Shown one piece after another: positions 15,745 to 28,672 of a stretch of 64,000 nt of DNA. Each line of letters opens with the position of its first letter. Within the stretch, counting starts at the first letter, position 1. The DNA lies in contig CM055095.1 in NCBI GenBank assembly GCA_029204225.1, forward strand, positions 62,353,910 through 62,417,909, read 5' to 3'. The DNA comes from Diphasiastrum complanatum. Its lineage: Eukaryota > Streptophyta > Lycopodiopsida > Lycopodiales > Lycopodiaceae. Both the position numbers and the translations under genes were made by a program. Under the pieces are notes generated by a model. The model worked only from the letters and a program-made list of their open reading frames with translations, ran no database searches and had not been told where the DNA came from.

Positions 15745-17991
15745 TACTGTGAGGATATTTTCAAAAACTGGTAGAATCTGTAAGCATAATTACATCAGAA
15801 TCCTTCCAATGAGGGTAGCATTCTGTTTTGTACTACAGAACATAATATGAAAGGCAAAAGAGAGCCGTAGATATTTCAAGGAAAAAGAGAAGGAAGTCGT
15901 ACTTTTCTAGCCATGCATTTTTGAGAAAAGAGGCGAAAAGGAGCATCTATAGGTGGCCAAAATCACCCGAGTGAGACCTAGTCAGAGTTAGCAACAACAA
16001 CAAGAGATTCTGGGCACTAAGCATGTTTTGGTGGATGTAGAGAGAGAAATCAATAAATGCTACTATGGGACAGCTTGTAGAATCGTTTTTTGTTTGCACA
16101 TTGTGGAAGCTATACGTACTTGTTTTCAGTGATTTTGTTGCTCTTATTTGTTGCAGGAGGGCTAAGACGAATGTCCTGCAGTCCTCTTGGATAGTTTTCA
16201 GCCAGTGGAGTGTTGTCAATCTATTTTCTCAATCATGCCAATGGAGTATGAGCAAGGTATTGTGGAGGAGGTTGGATGGGAATGAGGTCCCCTATTTTAG
16301 ATCAAGTGCACAAGAGCATGGAGCACACTGCCTTCATTGTGGACACACTTAGAGCGGTTTCTGACTAGAAGTAGTCACAACATCAACAATAACATCTCAA
16401 CTCATTATTGGTTCAATTGATTGAAAGTGGCTTAGGAGGGTTGCAGATTAAAAAAATTTTGTCTCTATGTGGCTGCTGGGTTGGCACATAGACCATACCA
16501 TCTAGGGGCAACTTGGGCCAATTTTTGGGGCCTAGGAGAAGGGCCCAACAACTTGGGCTCTTCTCCCTGGCAACTCGGGCTCATAAATGACAGTCAGTGC
16601 CTCCTGCCCTTCTATTCTTCCTCCATCATGACTTGTAAACCTCCATCAAGGCAGAAGACCTTTCTTCCTTCCCCCATCGCAATTTGCACACTCCCTCTTA
16701 CACGATCCTCCATCAGCCATCAACATTTCTCTGCACGATCTTCTTCTCCATCAATGATCTCAACATGCCTTTTACAACTAGAGGTGAGGAAGTCCTCCAA
16801 ATCGAAGGTAGAGCCTCCAAATGTCCTCCTGCAAGCTCCAAGATGCTCCCCAACTCCAAGCTAGGATGCCTCCACCTGCAAGTAAGGATCTGCAAGCCTC
16901 CAAGGATCTCTCCTCCACCTGTGTCTCTACTCTTAAACACAAAGATAGATAACAAGCTGGCCTCAAGTATTCACCACCCAACCATAGCTAGATCCAAGCT
17001 CCAAGCAAGACCTATCTAGCACCCCCTTGCTAACCATAAACAAATCACAAGCCTACCACAACAAACTATAGCATACTCAAGATCCAAACCCTACTTATGT
17101 CCCATACCATAAGCAAGATTCAAAACCTAAGCATACTACACACAAGAAAGTACTCTATACACTAGTAGCAACACTAGAGCATAAGCAAAGTAAGCAAGAG
17201 AGATCTCTCTCCTCCCAATGGGCGCCCTACTACGCTCATATAGATGGCCCATGGACCCCTCCAGTGCACTATGGAGTTCCATGCCCATCCAATGAGAGAG
17301 AGAGAGAGAAGTGACTCTTTGAATGCCTTTCTTGTGGGAGTTGGGAACTCATTAGACCCATTGGAAGTGCGCCCTCCTACTAGGTCCCAATGCCCAAGTT
17401 GTGTATGTATACTTTGGTCCTAGGCCATTAAAGTGATATGGTTCAAGGTTGAGGCCCAAGGTTTAGAAAAATAGTCATCCAATGACTTTCTAACACCTCT
17501 CTAGGTTCCATACCTCCATCCAAGGCATAGACACCTACTTGACCTTAACCAATGACACTAGTACCTTAATCTAAGGCACCTATCCTTAATCCTAAGGGTA
17601 TCTCTTATCCAAGGGTCACGTGACTCCATACCTTCGACTAAGGTATAGTCACTTGGCTTCCCTTATCCAAACGCACATACTTAATCCTAAGGTAACCCTT
17701 ATTTAAGGGTAACTTGCCATTTAGCCCCCAACAATAAATGGACCAATAGGGGTCTGAAATATTGCTAGTTACATAGGTATGTAACAATGCCAATGGCCTC
17801 TTTTCTCCTCTCCATCACCATAGCAGATCGTCTCAACATCCTCTCCTCTTCTCTCCATCAACTCTCCTCTCCTATCCATCAATGCAATAGAGTAGCTCAA
17901 TGGCCTCTCCTCTCCTCTCCATTAGCGTAGAAAATCCACCATTGACTTGAATAGTGTGTTGTCCTCAGCCCGATGAAGCTTCAAATGTTGC
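15745..17991. other. Anonymous spacer, probably with an LTR or leader in its right half
   Basis: The first part continues the host sequence interrupted by the copia insertion. From about 16440 to 17990 the sequence is rich in pyrimidine tracts and has a short GA run (about 17296-17313) and repeated phrases such as ggcccaagg, also seen in the LTR at 3448-3897. It precedes the gag/protease relic at 17992 and may be that element's LTR and leader, but I cannot find matching ends or a primer-binding site. Open frames of 60-131 codons here have no domain. Confidence 0.4.
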
Positions 17992-18612
17992 AAGGCTCTT
18001 TTCACCAAGAGCAAGAGCAAATCCAAAGGCAAAGGTGCTCCATTCAAGAAGAACCAAGTCAAAGGTGAAGATCAAGAAGGATCTTCAAGTCCAAGCTTGA
18101 GCAAGCCAAAGAAGGATAAGTCGAAGACCAAATGCTACTTTTGTGGCAAGATGAGACATTATGCCTCGGAGTGCTTCAAGAAGAAGCAAGCTCAAAGTCA
18201 AGCAAACCTAGGCCAAGAGGAAGAGGAGAGCTCTCATGAAAATTCACTCATGATGTCAAGTTTCTCATCTTCAAGCATAAGAGGTGAAGACCCTTGGTGG
18301 ATAGATAGTGGGGCTAGCTCCCACATGACAAGTAAGAGGGAGTATTTTTTAATCTTATGTACTTATGATGGACCTATCAAGTCAATTTTTATAGCAAATG
18401 ATTATGCTTGTAAGGTAGAAGGCATAGGATCCATACCTTTATGCTTGGGATCTTCAAAGATTGATGGAGTACTTTACATTCCTAGTATCACTAAGAACTT
18501 GCTTAGTGTAGGACAATTGCTATTTTTGACAATGGTTTTATTGTGGAGTTCACCATCTCCAAGATCCTACTTACAAGACACACACAAAGGAATGACAATG
18601 GCATTCTCTTGA
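17992..18612 (+). pseudogene. Copia gag C-terminus and protease fragment
   Basis: A lysine-rich gag end (KALFTKSKSKSKGKG) runs into a CCHC zinc knuckle (CYFCGKMRHYASECF, about 18130-18175). An acidic linker follows, then the retropepsin-like active site WWIDSGASSHM near 18296. The protease body continues to NLLSVGQL at about 18515. A frameshift follows, after which DNGFIVEFTISKIL can be read in the next frame. Homology then ends, so GAG-pre-integrase and all of pol are missing. No terminal repeats are attached. Confidence 0.88.
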
Positions 18613-20559
18613 CATTGTTCATTTAACCAATTAACTTTATCTAAAAGTGAGCTAACTACTAATTTCCAATGATTTAGAAATCTCAAATGTCCAGGTGCAG
18701 CTCTCAATTGTGCTAGTACAACACCACATTTAGATTACTATCCAAATCATTTCTAAGTTAACAAATAAATCTTCCATGAAAAGATTTATTAACTCTGCAA
18801 GTATTTGTTCTAAATGATACTTGATCATATGTTTATGTTCATCGATTGGTTTAAGTGCACTAAATAAATCCAATAATCAGGAATACATAGTAGATTCATA
18901 CAAGATTAATCATGCACATATGGTAATAATCTCACTATGACACAATACATAAACAGATATCATTATTTGGCAGATTCCTCCAAAATCTGCATATGCTACT
19001 CACATATTTCACTGAGAACCTTGTAACTCAGCTACCAAAGAATTTCTATTTTTCAAGAGTAAATAACATATATGGGAAATATCTGAAAGAACATCTCTCA
19101 TAATTTTTTCAACCCAACTTACCTCTTACAACATGATTTTTTCCACCCCTCCTTGATCCTAGTTTTTCAACTAAGATTAGGTTGATCCAATATAGACATT
19201 CCATGATCAAACTTACTCCTATCCCTAACAAATTGAGATTACTAACTTTTCATCTTTTTTTGTACTACTCATACATATGAATAATGCTTTCAAGTTTCAA
19301 ACCACCTCTAGTTTCAGATTGTTTCACACATTTTATTAAAAAATTTCTCTTATTCAAAACATGCTAGTTTTTTTTATCTTACTCTGGATTTGTCTGAAAA
19401 TGCTTTCAGATGATCAAATTTTCAAACATTATCTAGCTTGCTTTTGAAAACTATGCAACCAATAGATCTTATGATATAATTTATCAGATTACTTCACCCT
19501 CCTCTTTAAAGAAATTATCAAATTTCTATAAAACTTAGCTGGAGAGATGATATATGAAAATATCTAAATCCATGAAAAGTTAGTAATAAATGCCTTCTAC
19601 AAAGGGTTCACTCTCTAACAACCAAGACTTTTCCTTCAAACATTTTCAACCCGAGTGACAGTAACTGTCATTCATCTGAAATCCATTGATGTGAAAGAGA
19701 TGATCTAGGTTCAAAAGTCGAAACACAATCACCTTGGAATTTACTAAAATTCCAAGACCTATTCATGCAAGTAATAATTCACATGATGATAACAGTCCTT
19801 CAAAAGAACAACTTCATGCTAAAAAGAACCACATAAACCAATATGAAGTCTTGTATTTGAGAAATTTACTAAGAAGTTAGGACTTAAGAAAGCGAGAAAT
19901 AGGTTTAAGGGTTTCCAATTTTGTAAATGGTGAGATACCCTTTGGGGTCTAGATTAAACTTCAAAATTTTATAAAGTGGCCCATAAAATTTTGACCAATG
20001 GTTTAAATCGACATCCAATAATTATCAAAGCCTACCATTGTTAATCAGATCCTTATGGTCCTAGAAGCTCCCCTTTGGAATTACGGATGTTCCATATCAT
20101 CAACTTTCCCTTCAAAAAGATCTTGACTTTTCTAGAGATCCACTTATCCATCTAGTTGTCCTATAATTCTTATAGGAAACTATCTTTCACTACCAAAGAC
20201 TAAAAAATCCATTCATTTGGATAACTGACATGCCTTTCAAATGGGTATCCACACATGACTATGTGATTTAAGTGAACAATCAACACAGTTTAACATCACG
20301 TTACCAACCCTTCCGGGTTAGTGTTAAGCTTCAAATCCCTACTGATTTGAGAGAATTATCTTCAAGGATAAGCTTCCATCTGCAACTAATAGGTCCATTG
20401 TGATCCATGTGTTTAATTTCTACTTCCCTAATCACAAAAAACCTGTGGATAATCTCATGTTTGTGAAGATATCTATTATGAATTCCACTAAACGAATTCT
20501 ATTCAGTGACTACATCCTTTCAGAATCTATCGTAATTATTTATGAAAGTAATGTTTTGA
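18613..20559. other. AT-rich decayed DNA
   Basis: No gene supported. The part from about 20400 may be further decay of the minus-strand copia gag at 20560-20932, since phrases such as HVNNLKTLL can be read there, but too many stops intervene to call it. Confidence 0.45.
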
Positions 20560-20932
20560 GATTATTTATGTGGTTTAATATTGTATCATTTTCAATGCAA
20601 AGCATATTTTTCTCAAATAAAATTTTGAAGAACACATCTAACGTCATAGAGAGTGCTCAGAATGTCCCAAGCTTATGTAGAAGTCTGGGATGAGCTTAGA
20701 TGCCCAATTTGAGTGTCTTGTGAATTTAGGATGACTAAGGCAAATGCCTTACCATCTTTTGCTTTCACTTGGTGACAGCTTGAACATGAAACAAGGCTTT
20801 AAATTTTGTATTGTCAACTACATCTCATAGTTCTTGTGCTTGAAGAAACAACTTCATTTCAAATGTCCACATATCATAATTTGTTCCATCTAGTTTGTCA
20901 ATCATAGAGATGGACTTGCTAGAGGAATCCAT
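20560..20932 (-). pseudogene. Decayed copia gag (minus strand)
   Basis: Reading from the ATG at 20932 gives MDSSSKSISMIDKLDGTNYD followed by MWTFEMKLFLQAQEL, the typical start of copia gag. After indels the next recognisable block is AFALVILNSQDTQIGHL, then AWDILSTLYDVRCVLQNF. Several stops and at least two frame changes interrupt it. A degenerate primer-binding site lies 70 bases upstream (21002-21013), so this is the 5' part of a minus-strand copia element. Its pol is not recognisable to the left. Confidence 0.82.
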
Positions 20933-21001
20933 ATGTGCCCTTTCAAGAATTTAACAAAATGTTTCAATTTTTCATTTTTTTTAATATTTGTACATAATCA
21001 C

Positions 21002-21013
21002 GCTTTCATACCA
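21002..21013 (-). other. Degenerate copia primer-binding site
   Basis: Reads TGGTATGAAAGC on the minus strand, 10 of 12 matches to the tRNA-iMet site, and is placed correctly ahead of the gag relic at 20932. The 5' LTR should extend rightward from 21014, but its far end cannot be found. Confidence 0.6.
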
Positions 21014-22761
21014 ATTGATGGGATGTATGTGAAATGGAGATAAACGAATTGTATTATAATATTATAGATAGATTGAATCATATCTAGAGAGTCCATCTTC
21101 TTCTTTTTTTCTATATCCAATGCTTCTCTTAAAAATTTGTTGAAGAAATATAAAATTGGAGGTATGTTAATGGAGTATGTGAAAAACTGTGTGGAAGTTG
21201 GGTTTCGTTCTTTGAAATTTTCAACTATTTACTAGATTAATAATTCTTACTTATGAGTTTTTCTTTGAAGTTTCTTTCACCATCTATTAATATTTGGAAT
21301 TTAGTTTGATATTGATTTTGTTGAATTGGTACACCTTATTTAAAATCAATATAATGCTCACCAAAGTGTGTAAATATTTCCTTGATATCATGCATGGCAT
21401 CACAATATTCAGTCAATAATTCACTATATTGAGCAACTTATGTTAGGGATAGTGACTTCAATATTTTCAAAGATTTTTTTTTTGGCCTTAATAAATTGGA
21501 AGTTAGGAGGTTATTTTTCCAGATGTTAGTTTATTAGGAGCATATATCTGTATATGATCTAGTTATTTATAACATAACATACATGTGAGTTTTCTAGTGA
21601 GGGACCTGACAAATATGACAATTTAGTTGCCTTTGGACCTTTTACATAAAAATGTCTCTCCTTTTTACAAAGTGTGCACCAAACATTGGCTCTAGCCCTT
21701 TGTATTATTTTTCTTTTGCTTTTCAATACATAAAGTTGGACTTTAAGATCATTCATTGTTGTCTGTTGCTTCACCAATCCATGATTAACAAAGCATATAT
21801 GGATGTCAAAGGCTTGTCAGTTAGTAGTGCAACTTTTCACGTTTTGATGAAGATTTTCACTCTAAGAACACCATCTACCCAACCATTGTACTTTTGTTTT
21901 AACCTTCAACTCAATTAGCACTATTACAAACATTCACTCCACATGATTCCATTCACACTCTTTCAATCATCACATTGATGGAAAAATCACATCCATACAT
22001 CATTCATAACTTGGAAACATCTAAGAAAATTTGCAAAGGAAGTAGAAAAATGCATAAAGCAACACCTCCCATCAATGAACATTCCCACCACATTCTAACA
22101 TGCTTCCACTCTTAACACCACTGCCTTTCAGTACTAATCAATCTCTATCATCACTCCTTAATCCTATTACTCTCATTTAACACTACCTTCAACATTTAAC
22201 ACTACTTGAACAATATTTCCAACAAGAATGAAAGTACTCAAAAGACAGGGAGCTTTAGCTCCTTTTACTCTCTTTTCTCACAATCATAGCATATATCACA
22301 TTCCCCAACAAGTAAAGTATTAAGCATTAAATCAATCCACATCATAGGGTTTTCAGAAAGGAAGTACAAAATGAGCACAAATCTTAGAGCAAGAGAAGAT
22401 TCTTCTTATTGAAATTTTAGCATAATAACATTAATGATATACACAACAAGAGAATATAACAATTATCAATGCAATGTAGCCACATTCGCTAGACAGGTAG
22501 TCGATTTTTCCAAAAAAAATTCTTGCGTGAAACCTCTAGCAAATCAAACTTTAGGCAAAAGAAAGTTCCAACACCTACATCTAGCAAGCAAAAATTATAT
22601 CTATGATTTTAAATTCTACTTTTCAAAGTGGAGGGAGGGCCAACTTGAGGATTAATTGTCTAGAAAATCCACACATTGTTTTCAAAATTTTGCCACGGCC
22701 TTACAAAGTGCTTGGCCCATATGGGGCTACTGAATGCCAAAATTAGCCATGCGATACCAAT

Positions 22762-22765
<4 letters not shown>
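21014..22765. other. AT-rich decayed DNA, probably including an old copia LTR
   Basis: No gene supported. The left end should be LTR of the minus-strand relic. A gataccaa phrase at 22753 resembles a reversed primer-binding site but has too few matching bases to call. Confidence 0.4.

Positions 22766-22822
<57 letters not shown>
22766..22822. repeat. (AT)n microsatellite
   Basis: About 57 bases of uninterrupted alternating A and T. Confidence 0.97.
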
Positions 22823-22827
<5 letters not shown>

Positions 22828-22946
22828 GGCTTATGTGTTTTTTTAAGTTGCTTAGGAATATTAATGATTAAGAATAAGCTTCATAAATTATGGTAGGATA
22901 AAGCTATGATGTCTATAAGAATTTTTTATGTGTATACTAGCGGGCA

Positions 22947-22948
<2 letters not shown>

Positions 22949-22979
<31 letters not shown>
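22949..22979. repeat. (TG)n microsatellite
   Basis: About 31 bases of TG repeats in AT-rich DNA. Confidence 0.95.
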
Positions 22980-25900
22980 TGTGGGGGGTTTATCAATATC
23001 TTCTCATAGAGCCGATGTACCAAAGGTTTATGAGTGGAGTCTCTATATTATGAACCTACCATATGTATGTTTGGACATTTCCTAACATGTACCTGGCCAT
23101 GTGTGGATAGGATTTTCCATCAATATCAAGAAGCTTTGCATCACGTACAAAAGTTCCAGTGCCTAAATAATAAGTGAAGTAGATATAATTCAAAGTGATG
23201 CTTATTTTAGACATCGGTTGTCTCATAACAATATGTTGTTTAAACTTGTGTAGTAGCCTAGTATGGAAAGTTTCTAACGTTAGGCATATTGTGAGGAAAG
23301 CAATGAAGGTATAAAATAAGTGATACTTTCTTTGTGTTGCCAATGTACTAGAAAAGCAAGTGAATCTACCTCTTTTCATGTCACACTTCGTAGTTGAAAT
23401 GAGGATAAATGAAATAGCATCATGAAAATGACATAAATGTAATAATGAAAGAGAAGAGAATAACTACCTGGTTTGAGGCCAATCCAATAAGTAAATAAAA
23501 CAATATCAACCACTATATTATTGAGTCACACTTTTGAGAGAATTTGTTATACTTCATAGGTCCTTTTGCATGTCACATATTACTTTGAACATATTATCAT
23601 ATAGACAAACATAGATAGTAAACTATAAGTTACTTTAAATGCTTAATTAGGATGCTATGAGGTTTTCTCTCATATTTCTATTTTGTACTTTAGGCTTACT
23701 TTGAGCAAAAAATCATCTTAACATTTTTGTTTTTGGTACTCTACTTATTTTAATCAAGAAATCTACTAAAGAAAAAGATAAAACCTAACTATGCTTGTTT
23801 ATGTATCAATCAACCCCCTCGAGGGAACAATGCTGCTAATATGAAGAGTGTACTCTTTATGTATAAACCACGGTGAAATTCATGATAATTCATCATGTGA
23901 TGAGAAAGCCATCTTAGCACCATTTTTATTAAAACTTACAAAAATCATGCATTGTTTGCATAATCCTATGTGCTAACATAGTGTCACCTTCAATGTCTTA
24001 AAAGTTCCATTTGTATGCTTTTCAGCATATAGTGCCATGTAGCTATAGAATGATATTTTATAGAGCTTGATGATATTGGACATAAGGAGATAGTGCACCT
24101 CCTTTTCAAATAATGCATTAAATTTTTAGACATCTTTATATAAACCTCTTACATTTTACATGTAAAAAAACTATGGAAGTACATGTGACTAATTAAGTGG
24201 GAACCTAGATATTTAGCATAATAGCTTAAGCAAAGCACTTGCATCACACTCATTGGGACACTCATAAATATGACAACAAAAAGGCCAAACACAATCACTT
24301 GAATTGATTTTAATATTTATAGCACATGGTACACACATCCAAATCATCCACAAATGTCATTTGCCTAATCCAATATAGTATTAAATCCAACCAAATTGTC
24401 TATCAACTAGCATTGCAATTTGATAGAAACATACACAACTCATAATAGACAATAGGATTGGATTCATGTGGTTGTGGGCACATGACACTTGTCATTCACC
24501 ATTCCTGTGGCTCTCATTCACAAGAAAAGTGTATGACCTCCAAGTCTCTCATTTGAAAATGAGCCAAAAGATCCTTTACATTGTCTACTTTTGGATATAA
24601 AAACAAGTAAAAAATCCAGCTACACTTGAGTAATTTGTTGAGTTACTAATCACAATTTATTTCTTTTTGACCTTCACTAATTATGTTGATAGGTCCTTTT
24701 GGGCCCAAAAAGCTTTACATGCATATTCAAATAAATGTAAATTATATTTGCATAACCACACCCATGTTCTAACATTTTTATATCTAGGTTTTTGCATATA
24801 AACTTGTATCATTGAGTAGGTATAATCCATAAATATCAAACCTTGTGATCCAAGCTATGGTACATAAGTCAAGCACTTGAACATTCATCCACAAGCTTTG
24901 CTCAATAAACTTCTAGAGGTAGTTGACGAATAAATGATAGTTCTCAAAATTATCTAATCAATATTCCAAATACCCAAGGGCAAACAATATACAAAGAAAT
25001 TGTTTTTCATCTTCACTGATATCGTCATCCAATTCCCAATACATCTTGTTTGTAGTACATTTAACACTTCTATTGTGTTCATTATATGAATTTGCTTGAA
25101 GCATTGATTTCTTCTATCTATCAGGGAGTCAATTCTAAGCAGTGTAGTAGATTACAATATGTATAATCTTTTGAATGGATTTGGTGTTTATAATCAATAG
25201 GCTTCTATCAATATCTATAAAAAAACAATTGTGAAATTTTTATATACATATCGACATAAAGCTAATGAAGGTGATCAATTGTTTGATAGTCATGAAAATG
25301 GATCTATATGGCTTTACTAATAGTTGAAATTACTAAAAAATTAAAATCTTCCAAAAGTTATTGTGATATGTGTGCTTCCTTGAGAATGATTTGGCTTATG
25401 TATGGTTATGCATATCTCACTATATCACTATACAAATTGTTGAAAAATGGAATAAAACTTGTGATAATTGTTGAACAACATGTTGCATCGAGTGACTTCA
25501 TTCACATGTGTTATCTTTTCTTGGAAAATTTTTGACACAAGATTCCTGACATCAACCACCATTATGCCTCCTCACAATTTTCTAGAAATCAACAATGGGG
25601 ACTTGCATCATTGAGCTCTCATCTATTTTGTGTGCTTCAAGCTCATTATTAAATGTGAGCTTACGTGTTCCCTCCAAAAGTTGTGTGAGAACAAAGTGAA
25701 AGCAGGTAAAAACCACCATTCTCATCATCTCAATATGTTTGGTAAATTATTGAGAAGTTGGTTTAGAGGTAGTTGAAGCGACTTCACGCACATCTTACCT
25801 TGAAGCAAATTATCTACTTCTAGGCTCTCTACTTCTCATGTGACTAGTGTTAGTCACATCATGAAGAGGGCATTTGGCTCTCTAGATAAATCTTTCTCTC

Positions 25901-26700
25901 ATGCAAGCGGGCCATCAAGACATAGGATTTGGATTTAGTTTAATTGATGAAAGTGGTGGAAGTGGCTATAAGTCATTAACCCCTAAAAAAATCCAACAAA
26001 TTTTGTACAGATTAGTGTATAATTTATTTTACTAGCCTTTTGATGCTCTCTTTCTTGTTGTTAATACCTCTATCAAGATGTAGTGGGCAACCATTTAAGT
26101 GGAGTGATTGTTTACACTATTATACATAGCTTCGAAGGAAAACTCATGGCTGACGAGAAATGAAGATTATTAGAGATATGGGTAATGTCTACCATGAGCT
26201 ATCTTTTGAGTTGGACTTCATCATTGTTATAAGTAAATGAGTTATGAGAGGGCTTCAAAACTCAATGTTATCAACTACTATTAAATATGATATTGTGGTC
26301 ATGTCTATGAATAAGCAAGATGATGTGCATATTGTTAAAAGTTTTAATGTCCATTCAAATGAGCTACATAGAAGCAATTAACTCTAGAAATTGAAGGCCA
26401 AAACGAAATCAGCTAGTGTCATCAAAGATGATGAATATTCTATTTGACATGTTGTAGGACTTCTAAAAGACAATCTCCAAATTCATTGAAAGATTCAATG
26501 CAAGAATTATTAGGAGACATTCAAAATGAATTTGCTAGTATGCCAATGTCTCCAAGTTCGGATAAAGAAAAGAGAAGTGATGTGGTGAAAGAAAGGACAA
26601 CTAGAATCACAAGTGAAAATATTGAGTATGGATGCAAGTGTGAGAGATAATGCTAGTAGCATGAGATGATGGTAAATTGGCAGAAACTCTCGCACAACTT
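22980..26700. other. AT-rich DNA without recognisable genes
   Basis: Short open frames only (largest 107 codons, 23056-23379 minus). None shows a domain. The stretch 26444-26650 (plus) gives a charged 68-residue frame with no family assignment. Confidence 0.4.
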
Positions 26701-26749
26701 TCTCCTATCAATATTTTTCTGCAAACCGAACCTATGTTCGCTTGTCCTA

Positions 26750-27210
26750 ATTCTATTTATGTTGCTTGAGAAGGTTGGTTTGATGATTTTGATGGCATGT
26801 GAAGGTTCTGAAGTTTGTCTATGATTGAACTCTCACAAGGTCCATTTTTTTATTGTTCTCTCACAAGTAACTCACGTTGAGCTTATTGGAAGTCCATTTG
26901 GGTGAATTTTGCTTATGGTGAGCTCTGAGAGGGTTCTTATGAAGTTTTGGTAGCCATTTCATTATCTCAAATGGTTTTCTCCCTATTTTACATGATCGGG
27001 CCTGATATCTTCAAGTCTGATTGACATTGTTGGTTGATAATCCGCTACTTCTTTGGTTTCATCTGATGTTGCTTTTTGCTTGGATCTTGTTGTAATGACT
27101 GCTTGTGATAGTGTAGGATTTTGTCTGTAGTTCATCCACCAGTTCATTTGTGTCACTGAGGTGGCCAATACTTATGTAATCAGGTACCGTTGATGGGTGT
27201 ATCAAATGGA
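26750..27210 (-). pseudogene. Gypsy pol terminus and 3' region relic
   Basis: At 27160-27207 the minus strand shows the end of a gypsy integrase (FDTPING) as at 48.6 and 32.8 kb. The DNA to its left (26760-26950) is a diverged copy of 48030-48215: both contain gaaggttggtttga, a following tgatggc, and ctcacaagt or tcacaagta phrases. To the right of 27207 homology with the 48.6-kb copy stops abruptly. Confidence 0.6.
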
Positions 27211-28133
27211 GTCACAGAGATCAAATGACCAAAAGTGGTCTTCTAGTGGCTAACTCCTCAGAGTTAGTGATCATTTAGAGAGAGACAATAAAAGAGTATT
27301 TTGAAGGATAACATTCATTAGCTTCTGTAAGTAGGATCACCCCGTTAGCGTGATTGTTCAGTGATTTGATAGTTATTATTACAACACATATAGAAGTGCT
27401 ATTTTTCATACCAGTTGTATTCTTGTTGAATGCTTGAATGCCTCTCTCTTTACTTTCTTAATTGGAACCTATCTGTCAGAAACAGAGAATAGCACGGTTG
27501 TCTCAGATGCCTAAATTGTTTGCATTCTCTATGGTTGTTTACGACACCTACTCTGACATCTAACTCAAATCAGAACTACTCTTATTCTTAGTCTCCAAGT
27601 AGTTCAAGATCCTTATTCGATTCATCATTGTTTTTCTTTGATTGGGGGTGATGGCCTCTATTCTACTGCAGCCTATTAGACCACCCTTTGTGTGTGTTAG
27701 CTTTTCATCATCCCCAACACTGTGAACCATTTTCGGGCACAAGATCATGATCTGATCATTGTATTCACAATAACTTAATGCAGATTCTCTATTTTCTTTA
27801 TGTGTGTTGTACACTAATGAATGCTTTTTGATAACTCCTTTCTCTTACACTGATACTCACTCCACAACTCAAACGAATATCTAATCTTGAAGGAATCATG
27901 ACTATCATGAATGCCTAATTGTTTCACTCCCTTCGTGGTTGTCATTGACAACTACTAAGATATGAATCTATTGTTTGGTAAAGATCCTGTTATAATTTAT
28001 ATGTTGAGTTTTCTCTTGATTAGATCTCGTATCAAGTGTTGCGAATGTTTCAAGAACTGATTCTTTTCGCGAATGTGTCGCGAACTGATTGTTGTCACGA
28101 ACTGATTCTTTTCGAGCTCATTTAGTTTTCTTT

Positions 28134-28672
28134 TGCAGAGGCTTTCAAGATCCTAGGCATGCGACTACAAATCACAGAACATAAAACATTCGAACAATCA
28201 AGATGACGAAAAACAGTGAGATGGAGAAGAGAGCAATTGTATTATCAATTTTTGAGTTTTGAGTGAGATGATCAGTGTCTCGCGCGTTGGCGGCCTGACA
28301 CTCAACTCAATCGCTGTGTTCTACTCATTGGCAGACTTTCATGCACAACTATTTTCGTCTCTCTATCTTTTTCCTACTCTTGCTATGTTTCGTATTGATC
28401 AAAATTATGTATATATCTCCACTGTGTGGAGTTTACAAGACAACTAAACAGAGAATTACAAGACAAGTCAACACTAATCAACTAGTTAGTTATTCTCTGT
28501 TATGGCTAGCTCTTTTAGCTGAGCGTGAAGTACAATATGCCACACTCGTCGAGTTGCCAGTTGGCAGCGCAAATTGTTTTCCTTTGTGTCGTTTCATTTC
28601 ATTTCGTGCTTTAGGGTTTTCGAGGTATGTTTGCCATTCGCTTCGCTTCATGAGAGGAGTTCACAATTTCTG
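28134..28672 (-). repeat. 3' LTR of a minus-strand copia element
   Basis: The minus-strand start TGTCAGAAATTG lies directly after a purine tract (read from 28690 to 28673). The unit is a diverged copy of the LTR at 48817-49428, sharing for example cattggcagactttcatgc. The left limit near 28134 is taken from where that similarity ends. Confidence 0.7.

Noticed and set aside
20400-20693. 97-codon plus-strand frame
   Set aside because: Antisense to the decayed copia gag on the minus strand.
22741-22765. Possible reversed primer-binding site (gcgataccaat) next to the AT microsatellite
   Set aside because: Too few matches to TGGTATCAGAGC and no gag or LTR beside it.
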